Positions 37,953 through 46,224 of a stretch of 64,000 nt of DNA are shown piece after piece. The DNA is from Methanobacterium sp964452085. GTDB taxonomy: Archaea > Methanobacteriota > Methanobacteria > Methanobacteriales > Methanobacteriaceae. The notes under the pieces were generated by a model. That model searched no databases. It was not told the origin of the DNA and saw only the letters and a list, made by a program, of their open reading frames with translations. How positions within the stretch are numbered: position 1 is the stretch's first letter; every line of letters begins with the position of its first letter. Both the position numbers and the translations under genes were made by a program. Where the stretch lies: assembly GCA_964452085.1 (NCBI GenBank), contig CAYVKL010000002.1:1-64000 (forward strand), given 5' to 3'.

Positions 37953-38364
37953 AAATTTAATAATAATCTTCAAATCCCTATATTATCTCCCCATTAATGG
38001 AAATAGTATAGTCCTTAATGATTATATTCTTCTGGGCTTTTAATATTAGTTCCACCAAATAAATGATATTGATGATCTTATAATTTGATGAGACTTGTTA
38101 TGTATTTACAGCTGAATATTTTTTCCGCATGTGATGCAAATTCTTCAAAACTCGTTAAACGAATACCTAAATCTACTAAATGCTACATTTTTGGACCATA
38201 ATTTTCACCTAAAAATTGCAAAAATTGCGAAATGTTCCTAAATACATCAATACATGTAGCTCACATTATCAAAATATGGTTATTTCTCAAATTTTTCCTT
38301 TTCGTCTTGCCAGAAAGTCATCAATGTGGATAAAATACACAAATTATGAGAAATATCATTGGAG
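37953..38364 (-). pseudogene. Possible decayed gene in the gap before the MFS gene
   Basis: Read on the minus strand, this 412-base gap gives protein-like stretches broken by stops and frame changes: MTFWQDEKEKFEK (about 38330-38280), PYFDNVSYMY, FLGENYGPKM, and LVDLGIRLTSFEEFASHAEK (about 38180-38120), ending at a stop at 38078. The residue mix is that of a real protein rather than random AT-rich DNA, but I cannot name the family. It could also be chance. Confidence 0.3.
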
Positions 38365-39906
38365 TCACGATAGTTTCAATGGTCTGATAAACAGTGATGT
38401 TATAAATCCAAGGAAAAAGATTAAACCTACAAATTGAAATGTACTTTTCATTTCATTGCTCACAGTTGTATTAATTAAAATCGATAAAGTTGAATTTTCA
38501 TTTAATTTTAACTCTGAAACATTGCTGGTTCGCATTTCCTCAAGCCATCCATTAACTTCGCCTTGAATTTCTTCATCGGAATATTTCCCAGGAAAAGTTT
38601 GATGAACTGCCATTGTCATTCCACTGAATAAACCCATAATCAAAACCACCCCTACTAGGGCAGTTCCTAGTGATGATCCGAGGTTGGAAAAGGTACTTAT
38701 AATTCCGGAAGCATCTGAATGTTTTTTGTTGCTCACAGATGACATAATCACATCTGTAGTTAATGGTAGTGATAACCCCATCCCTGCTCCTAAAATAAAC
38801 GTTCCAGGAATTAACTGCCAAATTGTAGTATTCAGGTTAAACTGGTAGCTTAAAAATATGCTTCCTGCTGTAGCAACCAAAAACCCTAAAGATATAATGT
38901 AACGCGGTTGCACTCGAGATGCTATCTTAGAAGAAGCGATTGAAAATATTAAATACCCTATGGTTAGAGGAACCAGAGCGATTCCAGTTGTAAATGCATT
39001 GGATTGAACAATTTGCTGTAAAAATACTGGTAAAATAAATATAAACCCAGCCATAGCCAATTGTATAATCACTCGACAAACAGTTCCCACAGTGAAATTT
39101 CTATCCTTAAATAATCGGATGTCTGTTAAAGGCACTTTATTTTCTTTTATTCTCCTATTTTCACTTAGGAAAAATAAAATGAGAATCCCTAACCCTGTAA
39201 CAATGAGACCAGCTGATATTGTAAAGTTTCTAATATAATTAATACTCCAAATTCCAATTACCAGTGTTGAAAGACCAAATATGGATAATAATACTCCTTT
39301 TTTATCCAAATTTGATTTATCCATGGTTTTAGGGAATTTTTTAATTTTTCCAGATAAGATTATAATTACAAAAACCAAGACCATTTCCAGGGCAAAACCA
39401 TATCTCCAACTAAAAAATGTGGTTAAAAAACCACCAATTAGTGGCCCTAGGGCGGCAGCAATTCCGGCAATTGCTGTCCGCATTCCAAGGGCAAATGTAC
39501 GTTTTTCTCCATTATAAGATCCTGTAATAATGGATACTGCAGCCGGTGTCATTAAAGCTGCACCTATACCTTGCAGTATTGACCATCCAAATAGAAGCAT
39601 TATGGCATTAACGCTCAAAGTAGCAATAATAGTTCCAAAACCATAAATAACTGCACCGGTTAGAAATGTTTCTTTTCTACCAATTATATCCTGTAATTTA
39701 CCCCCTAGAAGCATTAAAGATGCAACTGTTAAGGTGTAAGTTGCTATAATAAGTTGTATGGCGCTTAGTGTGGTATTTAAATCTACAATCAGATACGAAA
39801 AGGATACATTCATAAAAGTAGAATCAAGGGTAAGGTTAAAAGTGGATAATGAAACTATAATCAGGATTAGCCAGCCTTCCTTGGAATCAATGGATTTTTT
39901 TTCCAT
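38365..39906 (-). CDS. MFS drug transporter (14-helix DHA2/EmrB-QacA type)
   Basis: A 513-residue transporter with about 14 helices. The DHA2 signatures are TLDSTFMNVSFSYLIVDLN in helix 1, GGKLQDIIGRKETFLTGAV in loop 2-3, GIGAALMTPAAVSII in helix 4, and the motif C stretch GIAAALGPLIGGFL. Relatives export drugs and lipophilic cations by proton antiport. The ATG at 39906 follows AGGTAAATTC. It is divergent from the PAS protein (252 bases) with no regulator beside it, so control is unknown. The C-terminal 100 residues include a large outer loop typical of this group. Confidence 0.9.
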   Translation of the reverse strand: MEKKSIDSKEGWLILIIVSLSTFNLTLDSTFMNVSFSYLIVDLNTTLSAIQLIIATYTLTVASLMLLGGKLQDIIGRKETFLTGAVIYGFGTIIATLSVNAIMLLFGWSILQGIGAALMTPAAVSIITGSYNGEKRTFALGMRTAIAGIAAALGPLIGGFLTTFFSWRYGFALEMVLVFVIIILSGKIKKFPKTMDKSNLDKKGVLLSIFGLSTLVIGIWSINYIRNFTISAGLIVTGLGILILFFLSENRRIKENKVPLTDIRLFKDRNFTVGTVCRVIIQLAMAGFIFILPVFLQQIVQSNAFTTGIALVPLTIGYLIFSIASSKIASRVQPRYIISLGFLVATAGSIFLSYQFNLNTTIWQLIPGTFILGAGMGLSLPLTTDVIMSSVSNKKHSDASGIISTFSNLGSSLGTALVGVVLIMGLFSGMTMAVHQTFPGKYSDEEIQGEVNGWLEEMRTSNVSELKLNENSTLSILINTTVSNEMKSTFQFVGLIFFLGFITSLFIRPLKLS

Positions 39907-40158
39907 GAATTTACCTAAATATGACTATGTGTTGAGAAATTAAATAAAAGTTATTGAACCAATCAGAGATTTAAAATCATTATTATTTTTTAAATTAAAG
40001 TTTTTTTAAGGTTTTACAAAAAATAAGGGAAAAATTTACTTCGTTATAGAGGACTATTACGAACTAATCAACTATCGATCTTTTCATAGTCAACCTATCC
40101 CTACGAAACATATTATTTAGATAGAATCGAATAAAGATATAGAAAAATTAATTCTCAG

Positions 40159-42012
40159 TTGGAGGAATCACTCATTAAAACAGATTACGATACTCTCAGG
40201 GAAATATTCGATAAATCTCCCATGGGAATGCTTCTTTATGACCATGAAGGTAAACTGGTTGATGCAAATGAGGCTGCACTTGAATTAACTGGATTTGAAA
40301 AAATAGAAGATCTCCAGGAGATGAATCTATTCACCAATCTGTTTATTCCTCTTGAAAAGGATAAATTACTTAATGAAGGTTTAATTAAATTCTACACTCG
40401 TCTGGATTTCGAGAGTATAGCAAATAACGGTTACAATTCAGTTAAATCTGAAACTGATTTTATTGAGGGTACGGTTTCGGTAATTGATCCCGGTTTTTTA
40501 GTACAAATTCAACATGTTATCCAAAGAGAAAAATCAGAAGAACTCAAGGTTAGTGAAGAGAAATATCGTCGTTTTTTTGAGGATGATTTGACTGGTGACT
40601 TCATCGCAACAGTTGAAGGCAAAATTATCGACTGTAATCCTGCTTTTGCCGAAATTTATGGTTTTTCAAACTGTGAAGAAGCTGCCCAAACAAACATCTC
40701 CAAATTCAACTCAGATGATTGGGAAGAGTTGGTGAAGTCACTGGAGACTGAACAAAAAATTAAGGGACATCAAACTATTCATCAAAGACCGGATGGGAAA
40801 AGTATCCATGTTGTAAGTAATGTTGTAGCAATATTTGATGACTCTCATCATTTAATTCAAGTTAAGGGTTATATTTTCGATGACACAGAACGTAAAGAGG
40901 CAGAAGAGGCCTTAAGGGCGAGTGAAGAGAAATACAGGCGTTTATTTGATGAAGATTTGACTGGGGATTTTATTTCAACTCCTGAAGGGATAATTTTGGA
41001 GTGTAACCCTGCTTTTGCAGAAATACACGGATTTGATAATGTTAAAGAGGCTGTTGGATCAGATATCTCCCAATTCAACTCAAAAGACTGGGAAGATCTC
41101 ATTGATCACCTTAAATGTGAGTGTAAGATCCAGGGTTATCAAAGCTGGCAGATTAGGCCGGATGGTAAGGAAATCCATGTCGTGGCCAATGTCATCGGAA
41201 TTTTCAATGATTCAAAGGAACTTATTCAGGTTAAAGGTTATGTATATGATGATACTGAACGTAAAAAAGCTGAAGATGATTTAATTAGGAGTGAAGAAAA
41301 ATATCATCTTCTTTTTGATGAAGATTTGACTGGTGACTTTATTGCAACTCCTGAAGGGAAAATTTTAGAGTGTAATCCTGCTTTTTCACGAATATATGGC
41401 TTTAACAACTGTGAAATGGCAATGCAGTGGAATATTTCTCATTCTAACCCTTTTGACTGGCCTTATATGGTTACACGCCTTAAAAGTGAGGGTAAAATCC
41501 AGGGTTTTCAAAGCTGGCAGCGAAGATGTGATACCTTAAGAATCCATGTTGTTGCCAATCTAGTAGGAATTTTTGATAAATCCGGGGAACTTAAAAACGT
41601 TAAAGGTTATGTATTTGATGATACTGAACGTAAACAGGCCGAAGAAGAACTTGAAAGGGGTAGAAATCAAATAACCGGGATTTTAGATAGTATTAAGGAT
41701 GGGTTCATTGCCTTAAATAATTTCTGGGAAGTGATTTATGCAAATCCTTGTGCTGCAGAATATGCGAGTATGGATGTGGATGATCTTGTGGGTCAAAACC
41801 TTTGGAAGAGGTTTCCAGAACTCCATGGAACTATCTATGAAGAGAAATTTCGCAAGGCAATGAATGAACATGAAATTCAGCACTTTGAAACACAGGGAAT
41901 TAAAAAAACAGACAAATGGTTTGAGTTAAGTGTTTATCCTTCAGATGATGGAATATCTGTGTACTGGCGAGATGTAACTGGGCGTAAAAAGTTGGAAGAA
42001 GAATTAGGATAA
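40159..42012 (+). CDS. Five-PAS-domain protein without a kinase domain
   Basis: 617 residues made only of PAS sensor domains. PAS1 spans about 5-110; three closely similar PAS repeats of about 122 residues each follow (near 130-250, 252-373 and 374-495), all with LTGDFIATxEGKIxxCNPAF and the linker VKGYxxDDTERKxAEEEL; a different PAS domain ends the protein (498-615, terminating in YWRDVTGRKKLEEEL). In methanogens such arrays normally lead into a histidine kinase; here a stop follows directly. The frame can start at TTG 40159, but its ribosome site GGAGGA (40161-40166) would then lie inside the gene; a start 7 bases after it would be ATT 40174. It could be a truncated sensor or a signal-binding partner. 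Confidence 0.82.
   Translation: MEESLIKTDYDTLREIFDKSPMGMLLYDHEGKLVDANEAALELTGFEKIEDLQEMNLFTNLFIPLEKDKLLNEGLIKFYTRLDFESIANNGYNSVKSETDFIEGTVSVIDPGFLVQIQHVIQREKSEELKVSEEKYRRFFEDDLTGDFIATVEGKIIDCNPAFAEIYGFSNCEEAAQTNISKFNSDDWEELVKSLETEQKIKGHQTIHQRPDGKSIHVVSNVVAIFDDSHHLIQVKGYIFDDTERKEAEEALRASEEKYRRLFDEDLTGDFISTPEGIILECNPAFAEIHGFDNVKEAVGSDISQFNSKDWEDLIDHLKCECKIQGYQSWQIRPDGKEIHVVANVIGIFNDSKELIQVKGYVYDDTERKKAEDDLIRSEEKYHLLFDEDLTGDFIATPEGKILECNPAFSRIYGFNNCEMAMQWNISHSNPFDWPYMVTRLKSEGKIQGFQSWQRRCDTLRIHVVANLVGIFDKSGELKNVKGYVFDDTERKQAEEELERGRNQITGILDSIKDGFIALNNFWEVIYANPCAAEYASMDVDDLVGQNLWKRFPELHGTIYEEKFRKAMNEHEIQHFETQGIKKTDKWFELSVYPSDDGISVYWRDVTGRKKLEEELG
40550..41640 (+). repeat. Three tandem copies of a 366-base PAS-coding unit
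   Basis: The sequences encoding PAS2, PAS3 and PAS4 are tandem copies. Shared DNA blocks such as GATTTGACTGGTGACTT and GATACTGAACGTAAA recur at about 366-base spacing. PAS3 and PAS4 are closest to each other. It is an intragenic expansion, not a separate mobile repeat. Confidence 0.7.
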
Positions 42013-42034
42013 TGATTTCAGGATAAAAATCATT
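42011..42034. terminator. Hairpin between convergent PAS and Usp genes
   Basis: AATGATTT (42011-42018) and AAATCATT (42027-42034) form a perfect 8-bp stem with an 8-base loop and overlap the PAS gene stop. It stands between convergent genes and may end either transcript; no strong T run follows on either strand. Confidence 0.35.
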
Positions 42035-42048
42035 AAAGAATGGTCTAT

Positions 42049-42495
42049 TTATGATATGATGTTAACTGGGATTTTGGCCTCTCGAACCACTCTTTCTGTG
42101 GTGCTACCCATTAAAAACCTCTCCAACCCGTGTTTCCCTGACTTTCCCATAATTATTTGATCTACATTCTCTTCTTTAGCTGTTTCTAAAATAACTTCTT
42201 CAGGTTTACCTTTTTTAATCATAGTTATCAGGTTAATGTTTTTACAGTTACCTGCACACTCTTCTTCTTCTATTCTTTTTTCAAATTTTTCAACAGCTTC
42301 TTTTCCTTCTTCACGCAATTCTTCATCGAGTTTTTCTCTCAAATCTGTTTGTGGGATGGAGTTTAAATAGTCCATGTCAATTACATTTAAAACAATTATG
42401 TCTGCACCGCTTAAATCTGCAGTGGAAATAGCGTATTCCCCAGCTCTTTCAGAAGCTTCTGAACCATCTGTAGGTAATAATATTTTTTTAAACAT
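42049..42495 (-). CDS. Universal stress protein (UspA family)
   Basis: A 148-residue UspA-fold protein. It begins FKKILLPTDGSEASERAGEY, and the ATP-binding signature G-2x-G-9x-G-S/T is present at the end as GKSGKHGLERFLMGSTTERV. ATP-binding Usp proteins are stress and energy-state responders. The ATG at 42495 follows GGAGGC. The gene is on the same strand as the anion transporter upstream (82 bases), with which UspA proteins are often paired. Confidence 0.92.
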   Translation of the reverse strand: MFKKILLPTDGSEASERAGEYAISTADLSGADIIVLNVIDMDYLNSIPQTDLREKLDEELREEGKEAVEKFEKRIEEEECAGNCKNINLITMIKKGKPEEVILETAKEENVDQIIMGKSGKHGLERFLMGSTTERVVREAKIPVNIIS

Positions 42496-42577
42496 TTTTC
42501 GAGCCTCCTATTATTAAAGATTTATTAAAAAATAAATAAAGTTGTAGAATTTGCATTCTACAATTTATATTTCGAGT

Positions 42578-43951
42578 TTAGCCAGTGATTAGCCAAGGTG
42601 CCACAGAGAGTGTTGCCAGAATTACCAGTATGGTCACTATAATTCCAATTATGACTAATGGCAATCCTGCCTTAAAGATTTCCTTGATTTTCACGTATCC
42701 TGTACCATAGGCCATGGCAACAGTTGGATCTGCCATAGGGAACATGAAGGATAGTGAACAGGCAATTGCCACAGGCACTGCGTAAATTCCAATGGGCTGT
42801 CCCTGCACAGTGGCTAAGGTTACTGATAGTGGTACAAGTATTGCTGCCAGTGCTATGTTGGACATTACCTGGGTGAATATCACCGCAATAATCATTAGTA
42901 CTATCATTATGACTATTGTGGATGGATTTCCCATAAATCCAATGACGCCTGTTATGAGGTATTCTGCTGCACCTGTACTTAGTAGAACTGCTCCCAGGGA
43001 TAATGCTCCTCCGAAGAACATTATTAGTCCCCAGTCAACGTTTTTCTGGGCATCATTCCATTCCAATATTCCGAATGCGAAGAATAGGAACGCACCGATT
43101 AAAGCCACAGCGTAACTGCTGAGTCCAGTGTAACCGCCAGTAATCCATAACGCTATGGTGAATAGGAGTATAACTAAAGTTTTTTTCTCCAGTAAACTCA
43201 TGGGTCCTATACTTTCCATTTTAGAAGTTATAGTGTCCATTCCACCGATAATGCCTTTCACTTCTGGCTTGTATACTCGTCCCAGCACTTTCCAGATTAC
43301 CACCATCAGGATTATGGCTAGTGGGAATCCGAACACCATCCAGTTTGCAAATGGAATTCCAGTGTATGCTGCTGCCATAAGGTTGGGTGCGGTACCGATT
43401 TCTGTTCCGAATCCACCGGCAAGAGAACCATATGATGCACCAAGCACCATGGTTTTTGCAAAATTACTTTTACCTTTTTCCGGGTCGTCAACACCCATTA
43501 ATGGTATTATTTGTTTAACGATGGGTAGAAGCATGGCAAATGCAACTACGTTTTCAATCCAGGCGGATAATACTCCTGTTGAAAATACAGACACGAAAAG
43601 AGCCCGGTCAGGGGTGGTGCCGAATTTGCTGAGCATGCTATAGGTTAATCGTGTGGCCAGTCCGCTTTTACGGATGGCTTCTGCTATTATGAACCCACCT
43701 ATCATCAGAAATAGGATGGGATTGGCCCAACCAATTACTGCCGTTTTAAAATCAACTATGCCTAAAATAGGCTGCATAAAAAGTATAATGAAAGAAGTAA
43801 CTGCTAAATGGTATGCTTCGGTTCCCCAAAGAATTATAGCGAAAACTAAAAGTGCAATTGATGCATGTCCGGGATAGCTTAAACCAGGCATGGGAATTAG
43901 CATTACAATGATAAACGCTAGAATACCAATGGGCAATCCTAAAGTCTTCAT
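42578..43951 (-). CDS. DASS/SLC13-type anion:cation symporter
   Basis: A 457-residue membrane transporter of about 11-12 helices with the divalent anion:sodium symporter build. Both halves carry the family's re-entrant motifs: GASYGSLAGGFGTEIGTAPN in the first half and IALAAILVPLSVTLA with PVAIACSLSFMFPMADP in the second. Known members take up dicarboxylates, sulfate or related anions with sodium. The exact substrate is open; in a methanogen a sulfur, tungstate-like or organic-acid anion is conceivable. Ribosome site for ATG 43951 is weak. It is followed by a Usp gene on the same strand. Confidence 0.9.
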   Translation of the reverse strand: MKTLGLPIGILAFIIVMLIPMPGLSYPGHASIALLVFAIILWGTEAYHLAVTSFIILFMQPILGIVDFKTAVIGWANPILFLMIGGFIIAEAIRKSGLATRLTYSMLSKFGTTPDRALFVSVFSTGVLSAWIENVVAFAMLLPIVKQIIPLMGVDDPEKGKSNFAKTMVLGASYGSLAGGFGTEIGTAPNLMAAAYTGIPFANWMVFGFPLAIILMVVIWKVLGRVYKPEVKGIIGGMDTITSKMESIGPMSLLEKKTLVILLFTIALWITGGYTGLSSYAVALIGAFLFFAFGILEWNDAQKNVDWGLIMFFGGALSLGAVLLSTGAAEYLITGVIGFMGNPSTIVIMIVLMIIAVIFTQVMSNIALAAILVPLSVTLATVQGQPIGIYAVPVAIACSLSFMFPMADPTVAMAYGTGYVKIKEIFKAGLPLVIIGIIVTILVILATLSVAPWLITG

Positions 43952-44122
43952 CTTTATATTAATGTTCGTTCATATCCCTCCTTAATTTTTACAGGTAACC
44001 TAATGATTTATTATTATATAAACATATTTTATAATGATTAATCATTTAGAATATTTTTGTTAGATTAAATTTAAGGTGGTAAGGATAATTATTAGGAAAA
44101 AAGGATTAAAATTAGGTAAAAA

Positions 44123-44150
44123 AGATATAAATATCTTAAAAATATTTATC
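44123..44150 (+). promoter_or_regulatory. TATA-like region of the 55-residue protein gene
   Basis: AAGATATAAATATCTT (about 44121-44136) is itself palindromic and contains a TATA-like core, followed by AAAAATATTTATC. It lies 50-70 bases before the ATG at 44191 and fits a promoter; assignment is by position. Confidence 0.4.
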
Positions 44151-44190
44151 TTACTATGAAAATTAATAATTTATGAAGTGAGGTGATAAA

Positions 44191-44358
44191 ATGAACCTGA
44201 ACCTGTTGGCAGCGTTTTTTTCCATATTGGTAGTAATAATTGGTCTTTATGAGATATTGGGATTGGGACAATACACCTGGAGCAATTATCTGAGCACTTT
44301 CCTCTTTGCAATTGTATTTATTATTTGTATTTACAATGCAAAAAATCAACAGCAATAA
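44191..44358 (+). CDS. Small membrane protein, 55 residues, unknown
   Basis: A small gene with strong signals: GAGGTGAT at 44180-44187 stands 3 bases before ATG 44191. The product begins MNLNLLAAFFSILVVIIGLY, a first membrane helix, then EILGLGQYTWSNYLS as a loop, and a second helix (TFLFAIVFIICIY) before NAKNQQQ. Two-helix proteins of this size often assist larger membrane complexes, but I recognise no family. It precedes a 107-base hairpin (44389-44495) by 30 bases, and both could be in one transcript. Confidence 0.72.
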   Translation: MNLNLLAAFFSILVVIIGLYEILGLGQYTWSNYLSTFLFAIVFIICIYNAKNQQQ

Positions 44359-44388
44359 CTCATTGCACATATCCCATGAATAAGTTCA

Positions 44389-44495
44389 CACCATGCTGAT
44401 ATCTGCCCAATCTTATCACGAGGCTGATCTAAGGCGGTTGGGTGAGTGATGGATAAGATCAGGCAGTTACTAGGGTCATAAACATCAGCATGGTG
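44389..44495 (+). ncRNA. Two-stem hairpin, candidate structured RNA
   Basis: CACCATGCTGAT (44389-44400) pairs perfectly with ATCAGCATGGTG (44484-44495). Inside it, CTGCCCAATCTTATC (44403-44417) pairs with GATAAGATCAGGCAG (44452-44466) with two mismatches. The inner loop (44418-44451) contains CTGAT and GTGATG, which resemble box D and box C cores. The outer junction is asymmetric (2 bases against 17). It does not fit any RNA family I know; a transposon-end palindrome is the alternative. Confidence 0.45.
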
Positions 44496-44551
44496 CTAGA
44501 TGAAATAACTTTCACCTCCTCAACTTGGTTGACTATGCATTACTCCATGAT

Positions 44552-44597
44552 TGGATAAATGGTTTTTCCTAATTAAGGCCCAAATTACACCAAAATT
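44552..44597 (+). repeat. Intergenic repeat element, copy 1
   Basis: Begins TGGATAAATGGTT and contains the core GCCCAAATTACACC (44578-44591). It matches 45882-45927 at about 36 of 46 positions. It lies about 130 bases before a membrane protein gene, so it may be an upstream control site. Confidence 0.6.
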
Positions 44598-44725
44598 ATG
44601 CCGGAAATGACCCTAAACTTATTTTTAAACCTACTTTTTAACATGGGATTTTTTTTATTTAACATTTTTTACAAGCAAATGTTAATTTGAGGATTGTTTA
44701 AATATACTAATGTGTGGGATTGTTA

Positions 44726-45307
44726 ATGAAAGTTGATTGGAATTTTCCAGAACCAAGGGAAGGTCTTGCAGGTGCTTGGGATAAATTTGTAGGTCCTGGA
44801 GCTAACCGAGCAGAAATCATTCTAGCTTTAACTGTAGCAGTTCTTGCAGGAATATCAATCCCCATAATCGCTATTTATTCCGGACTGGGATGGAGTAATC
44901 TTCAAATATTAGTGGCAGCTTTATTTGCATTTGATCTTTTTGGTGGGGTGGTTACCAATGCCACGTCAGCAGCAAAAAGATGGTATCATCGAGAAGGGCA
45001 GGGCTTAAAGGAACATTTACTCTTCACTGCTGCTCATATACATCCATTCATAATTGCATTATTATTCTCCGGTTTTGGATGGGAATCAGCACTATTAATC
45101 TACGTTTACCTGATTATATCTGCATTTATATTGTTAAAATCACCCATTTATCTTGAACGCCCTATTGCTTTAACTTTTTATTCAGGAGCTATTGTTATGG
45201 GTGTTTATTTAATTCAGATGCCACCGGGGTGGGGTTGGTTTATTCCTTTATATTTCCTTAAACTCCTGGTGGCCCATTTAGTGCATGAAGAACCATATCG
45301 CCCATGA
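44726..45307 (+). CDS. Conserved-looking membrane protein, unknown
   Basis: 193 residues from ATG 44726 (an in-frame GTG at 44714 has no better ribosome site; GGGAT lies before the ATG). Five to six helices: AEIILALTVAVLAGISIPII, LQILVAALFAFDLFGGVV, HIHPFIIALLFSGFGW, LLIYVYLIISAFILL, and a final pair around residues 145-185. A histidine cluster (HLLFTAAHIHPF), a WYHREGQG loop and a closing LVAHLVHEEPYRP are notable and could bind a metal or cofactor. Copy 1 of the intergenic repeat lies upstream. I cannot name the family. Confidence 0.72.
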   Translation: MKVDWNFPEPREGLAGAWDKFVGPGANRAEIILALTVAVLAGISIPIIAIYSGLGWSNLQILVAALFAFDLFGGVVTNATSAAKRWYHREGQGLKEHLLFTAAHIHPFIIALLFSGFGWESALLIYVYLIISAFILLKSPIYLERPIALTFYSGAIVMGVYLIQMPPGWGWFIPLYFLKLLVAHLVHEEPYRP

Positions 45308-45420
45308 AAAAAGTTAAATAAATAGAATATGGTTGTTATTTAAGAAAAAAATTAGTGTTTTTTAAAAGACTACATACATCAAAAAAGAATTAAAATTGCT
45401 TTGAATCTAAATATTTAAAA

Positions 45421-45454
45421 AATAAAAAAAATGAAAGGTAAAAATACACCTTTC
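45421..45454 (-). terminator. Terminator of the Cys-rich secreted protein gene
   Basis: Read on the minus strand, GAAAGGT (45454-45448) and ACCTTTC (45439-45433) form a perfect 7-bp stem with an 8-base loop, just after the stop, followed by ATTTTTTTTATT (45432-45421). Confidence 0.65.
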
Positions 45455-45459
45455 AAAAT

Positions 45460-45837
45460 TTACACGGTTTTGTTTTCACAGTTTTGACCGTCACAGTTTC
45501 CAGTTCCGGAGTTACCGTTGGTCTGACCGTATTTGTGCTGCTGGTCACAGTTTCCTGTACCTTTGTCACTGTTTTTCTGGCCGTACTGGTATTTTTTCTG
45601 GTCTCCATCACAGGTTCCAGTGCATGTTCCATCACCAGATCCATCACAGGTTCCGCAGTTTCCACTACCGGCAGCAGCGTTTTTCTGGCCGTACTGATTT
45701 TGGTTTTGAGCAGTTGTTGAGGTACTGGTCTGATCTCCCGTGGTGTTGTTTGATGTATCGTTTAATGCGAAGGCAGGAACGATACTGATCATCATTACCA
45801 GGGCACAGATCAATGCTCCTTTTTTCAGATTGTTCAC
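45460..45837 (-). CDS. Small secreted Cys/Gly-rich repeat protein
   Basis: 125 residues. Start is GTG 45837, 8 bases after GGAGGTGAT. A signal peptide (LKKGALICALVMMISIVPAF, cut near AFA-L) leads into a Thr/Asn linker and then repeats of the form NQYGQKN, YQYGQKNSDKGTGNC and HKYGQTNGNSGTGNC, interleaved with CGTCDGSGDGTCTGTCDGD. Eight to nine cysteines and many Asp/Asn suggest metal binding or disulfide-rich structure outside the cell; this is inference. It is transcribed away from the intergenic repeat at 45882-46037 and has its own terminator. No relative is recognised. Confidence 0.72.
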   Translation of the reverse strand: MNNLKKGALICALVMMISIVPAFALNDTSNNTTGDQTSTSTTAQNQNQYGQKNAAAGSGNCGTCDGSGDGTCTGTCDGDQKKYQYGQKNSDKGTGNCDQQHKYGQTNGNSGTGNCDGQNCENKTV

Positions 45838-45881
45838 TATATATCACCTCCATTGGTATGTAAAATAGATAACGTGTTTAA

Positions 45882-46037
45882 TGGATAAATGGTTATTCCA
45901 AGTTAATACCCAGATCACACCCATTTTTCCCCCTACAAGCACCCAATAAAAAATTTGAAATCCGAACAGTTCGTTTTCGTTATTAAAAGCATAATTGGGT
46001 GTGATTTTGGAAAGATCTGGGTGTAAACTTGGAATAA
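45882..46037. repeat. Intergenic repeat element, copy 2, with inverted arms
   Basis: Left arm TGGATAAATGGTTATTCC followed by AAGTTAATACCCAGATC (45882-45916) and right arm GATCTGGGTGTAAACTTGG AATAA (46014-46037) are inverted repeats: 22 of 24 bases match (45893-45916 against 46014-46037). Two further ACACCC cores lie at 45917-45923 and, inverted, at 45995-46002. It could be a small non-autonomous element or a divergent operator between the Cys-rich gene and the gene at 46225. Confidence 0.6.
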
Positions 46038-46224
46038 TTACTTTTATACTGATGATCAATTTAGTATACGTAGCCTGTAAAAAGGCATTTAAACGGGTTT
46101 CAAAGATGTTTTTAAACTTAAAATATTTTTAAAATTTTTATTATAATTTTGTTTATTAAAAAAACATCGAATCTGGTTTAAAAACAGAAAATAAGTTTTT
46201 AAAAATAATCGTGGGGGATCAATT

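Noticed and set aside
40550..41640. 366-base direct repeats as a possible mobile or CRISPR structure
   Set aside because: They encode successive PAS domains in one frame.
42792..43643. Two plus-strand frames of 107 and 162 codons inside the anion transporter gene
   Set aside because: Both are opposite a complete DASS transporter, and their products have no family features.
44389..44495. Hairpin as an H/ACA or C/D guide RNA
   Set aside because: The order of the box-like motifs (D before C), no ACA at the 3' end and the asymmetric junction do not fit either class as known.
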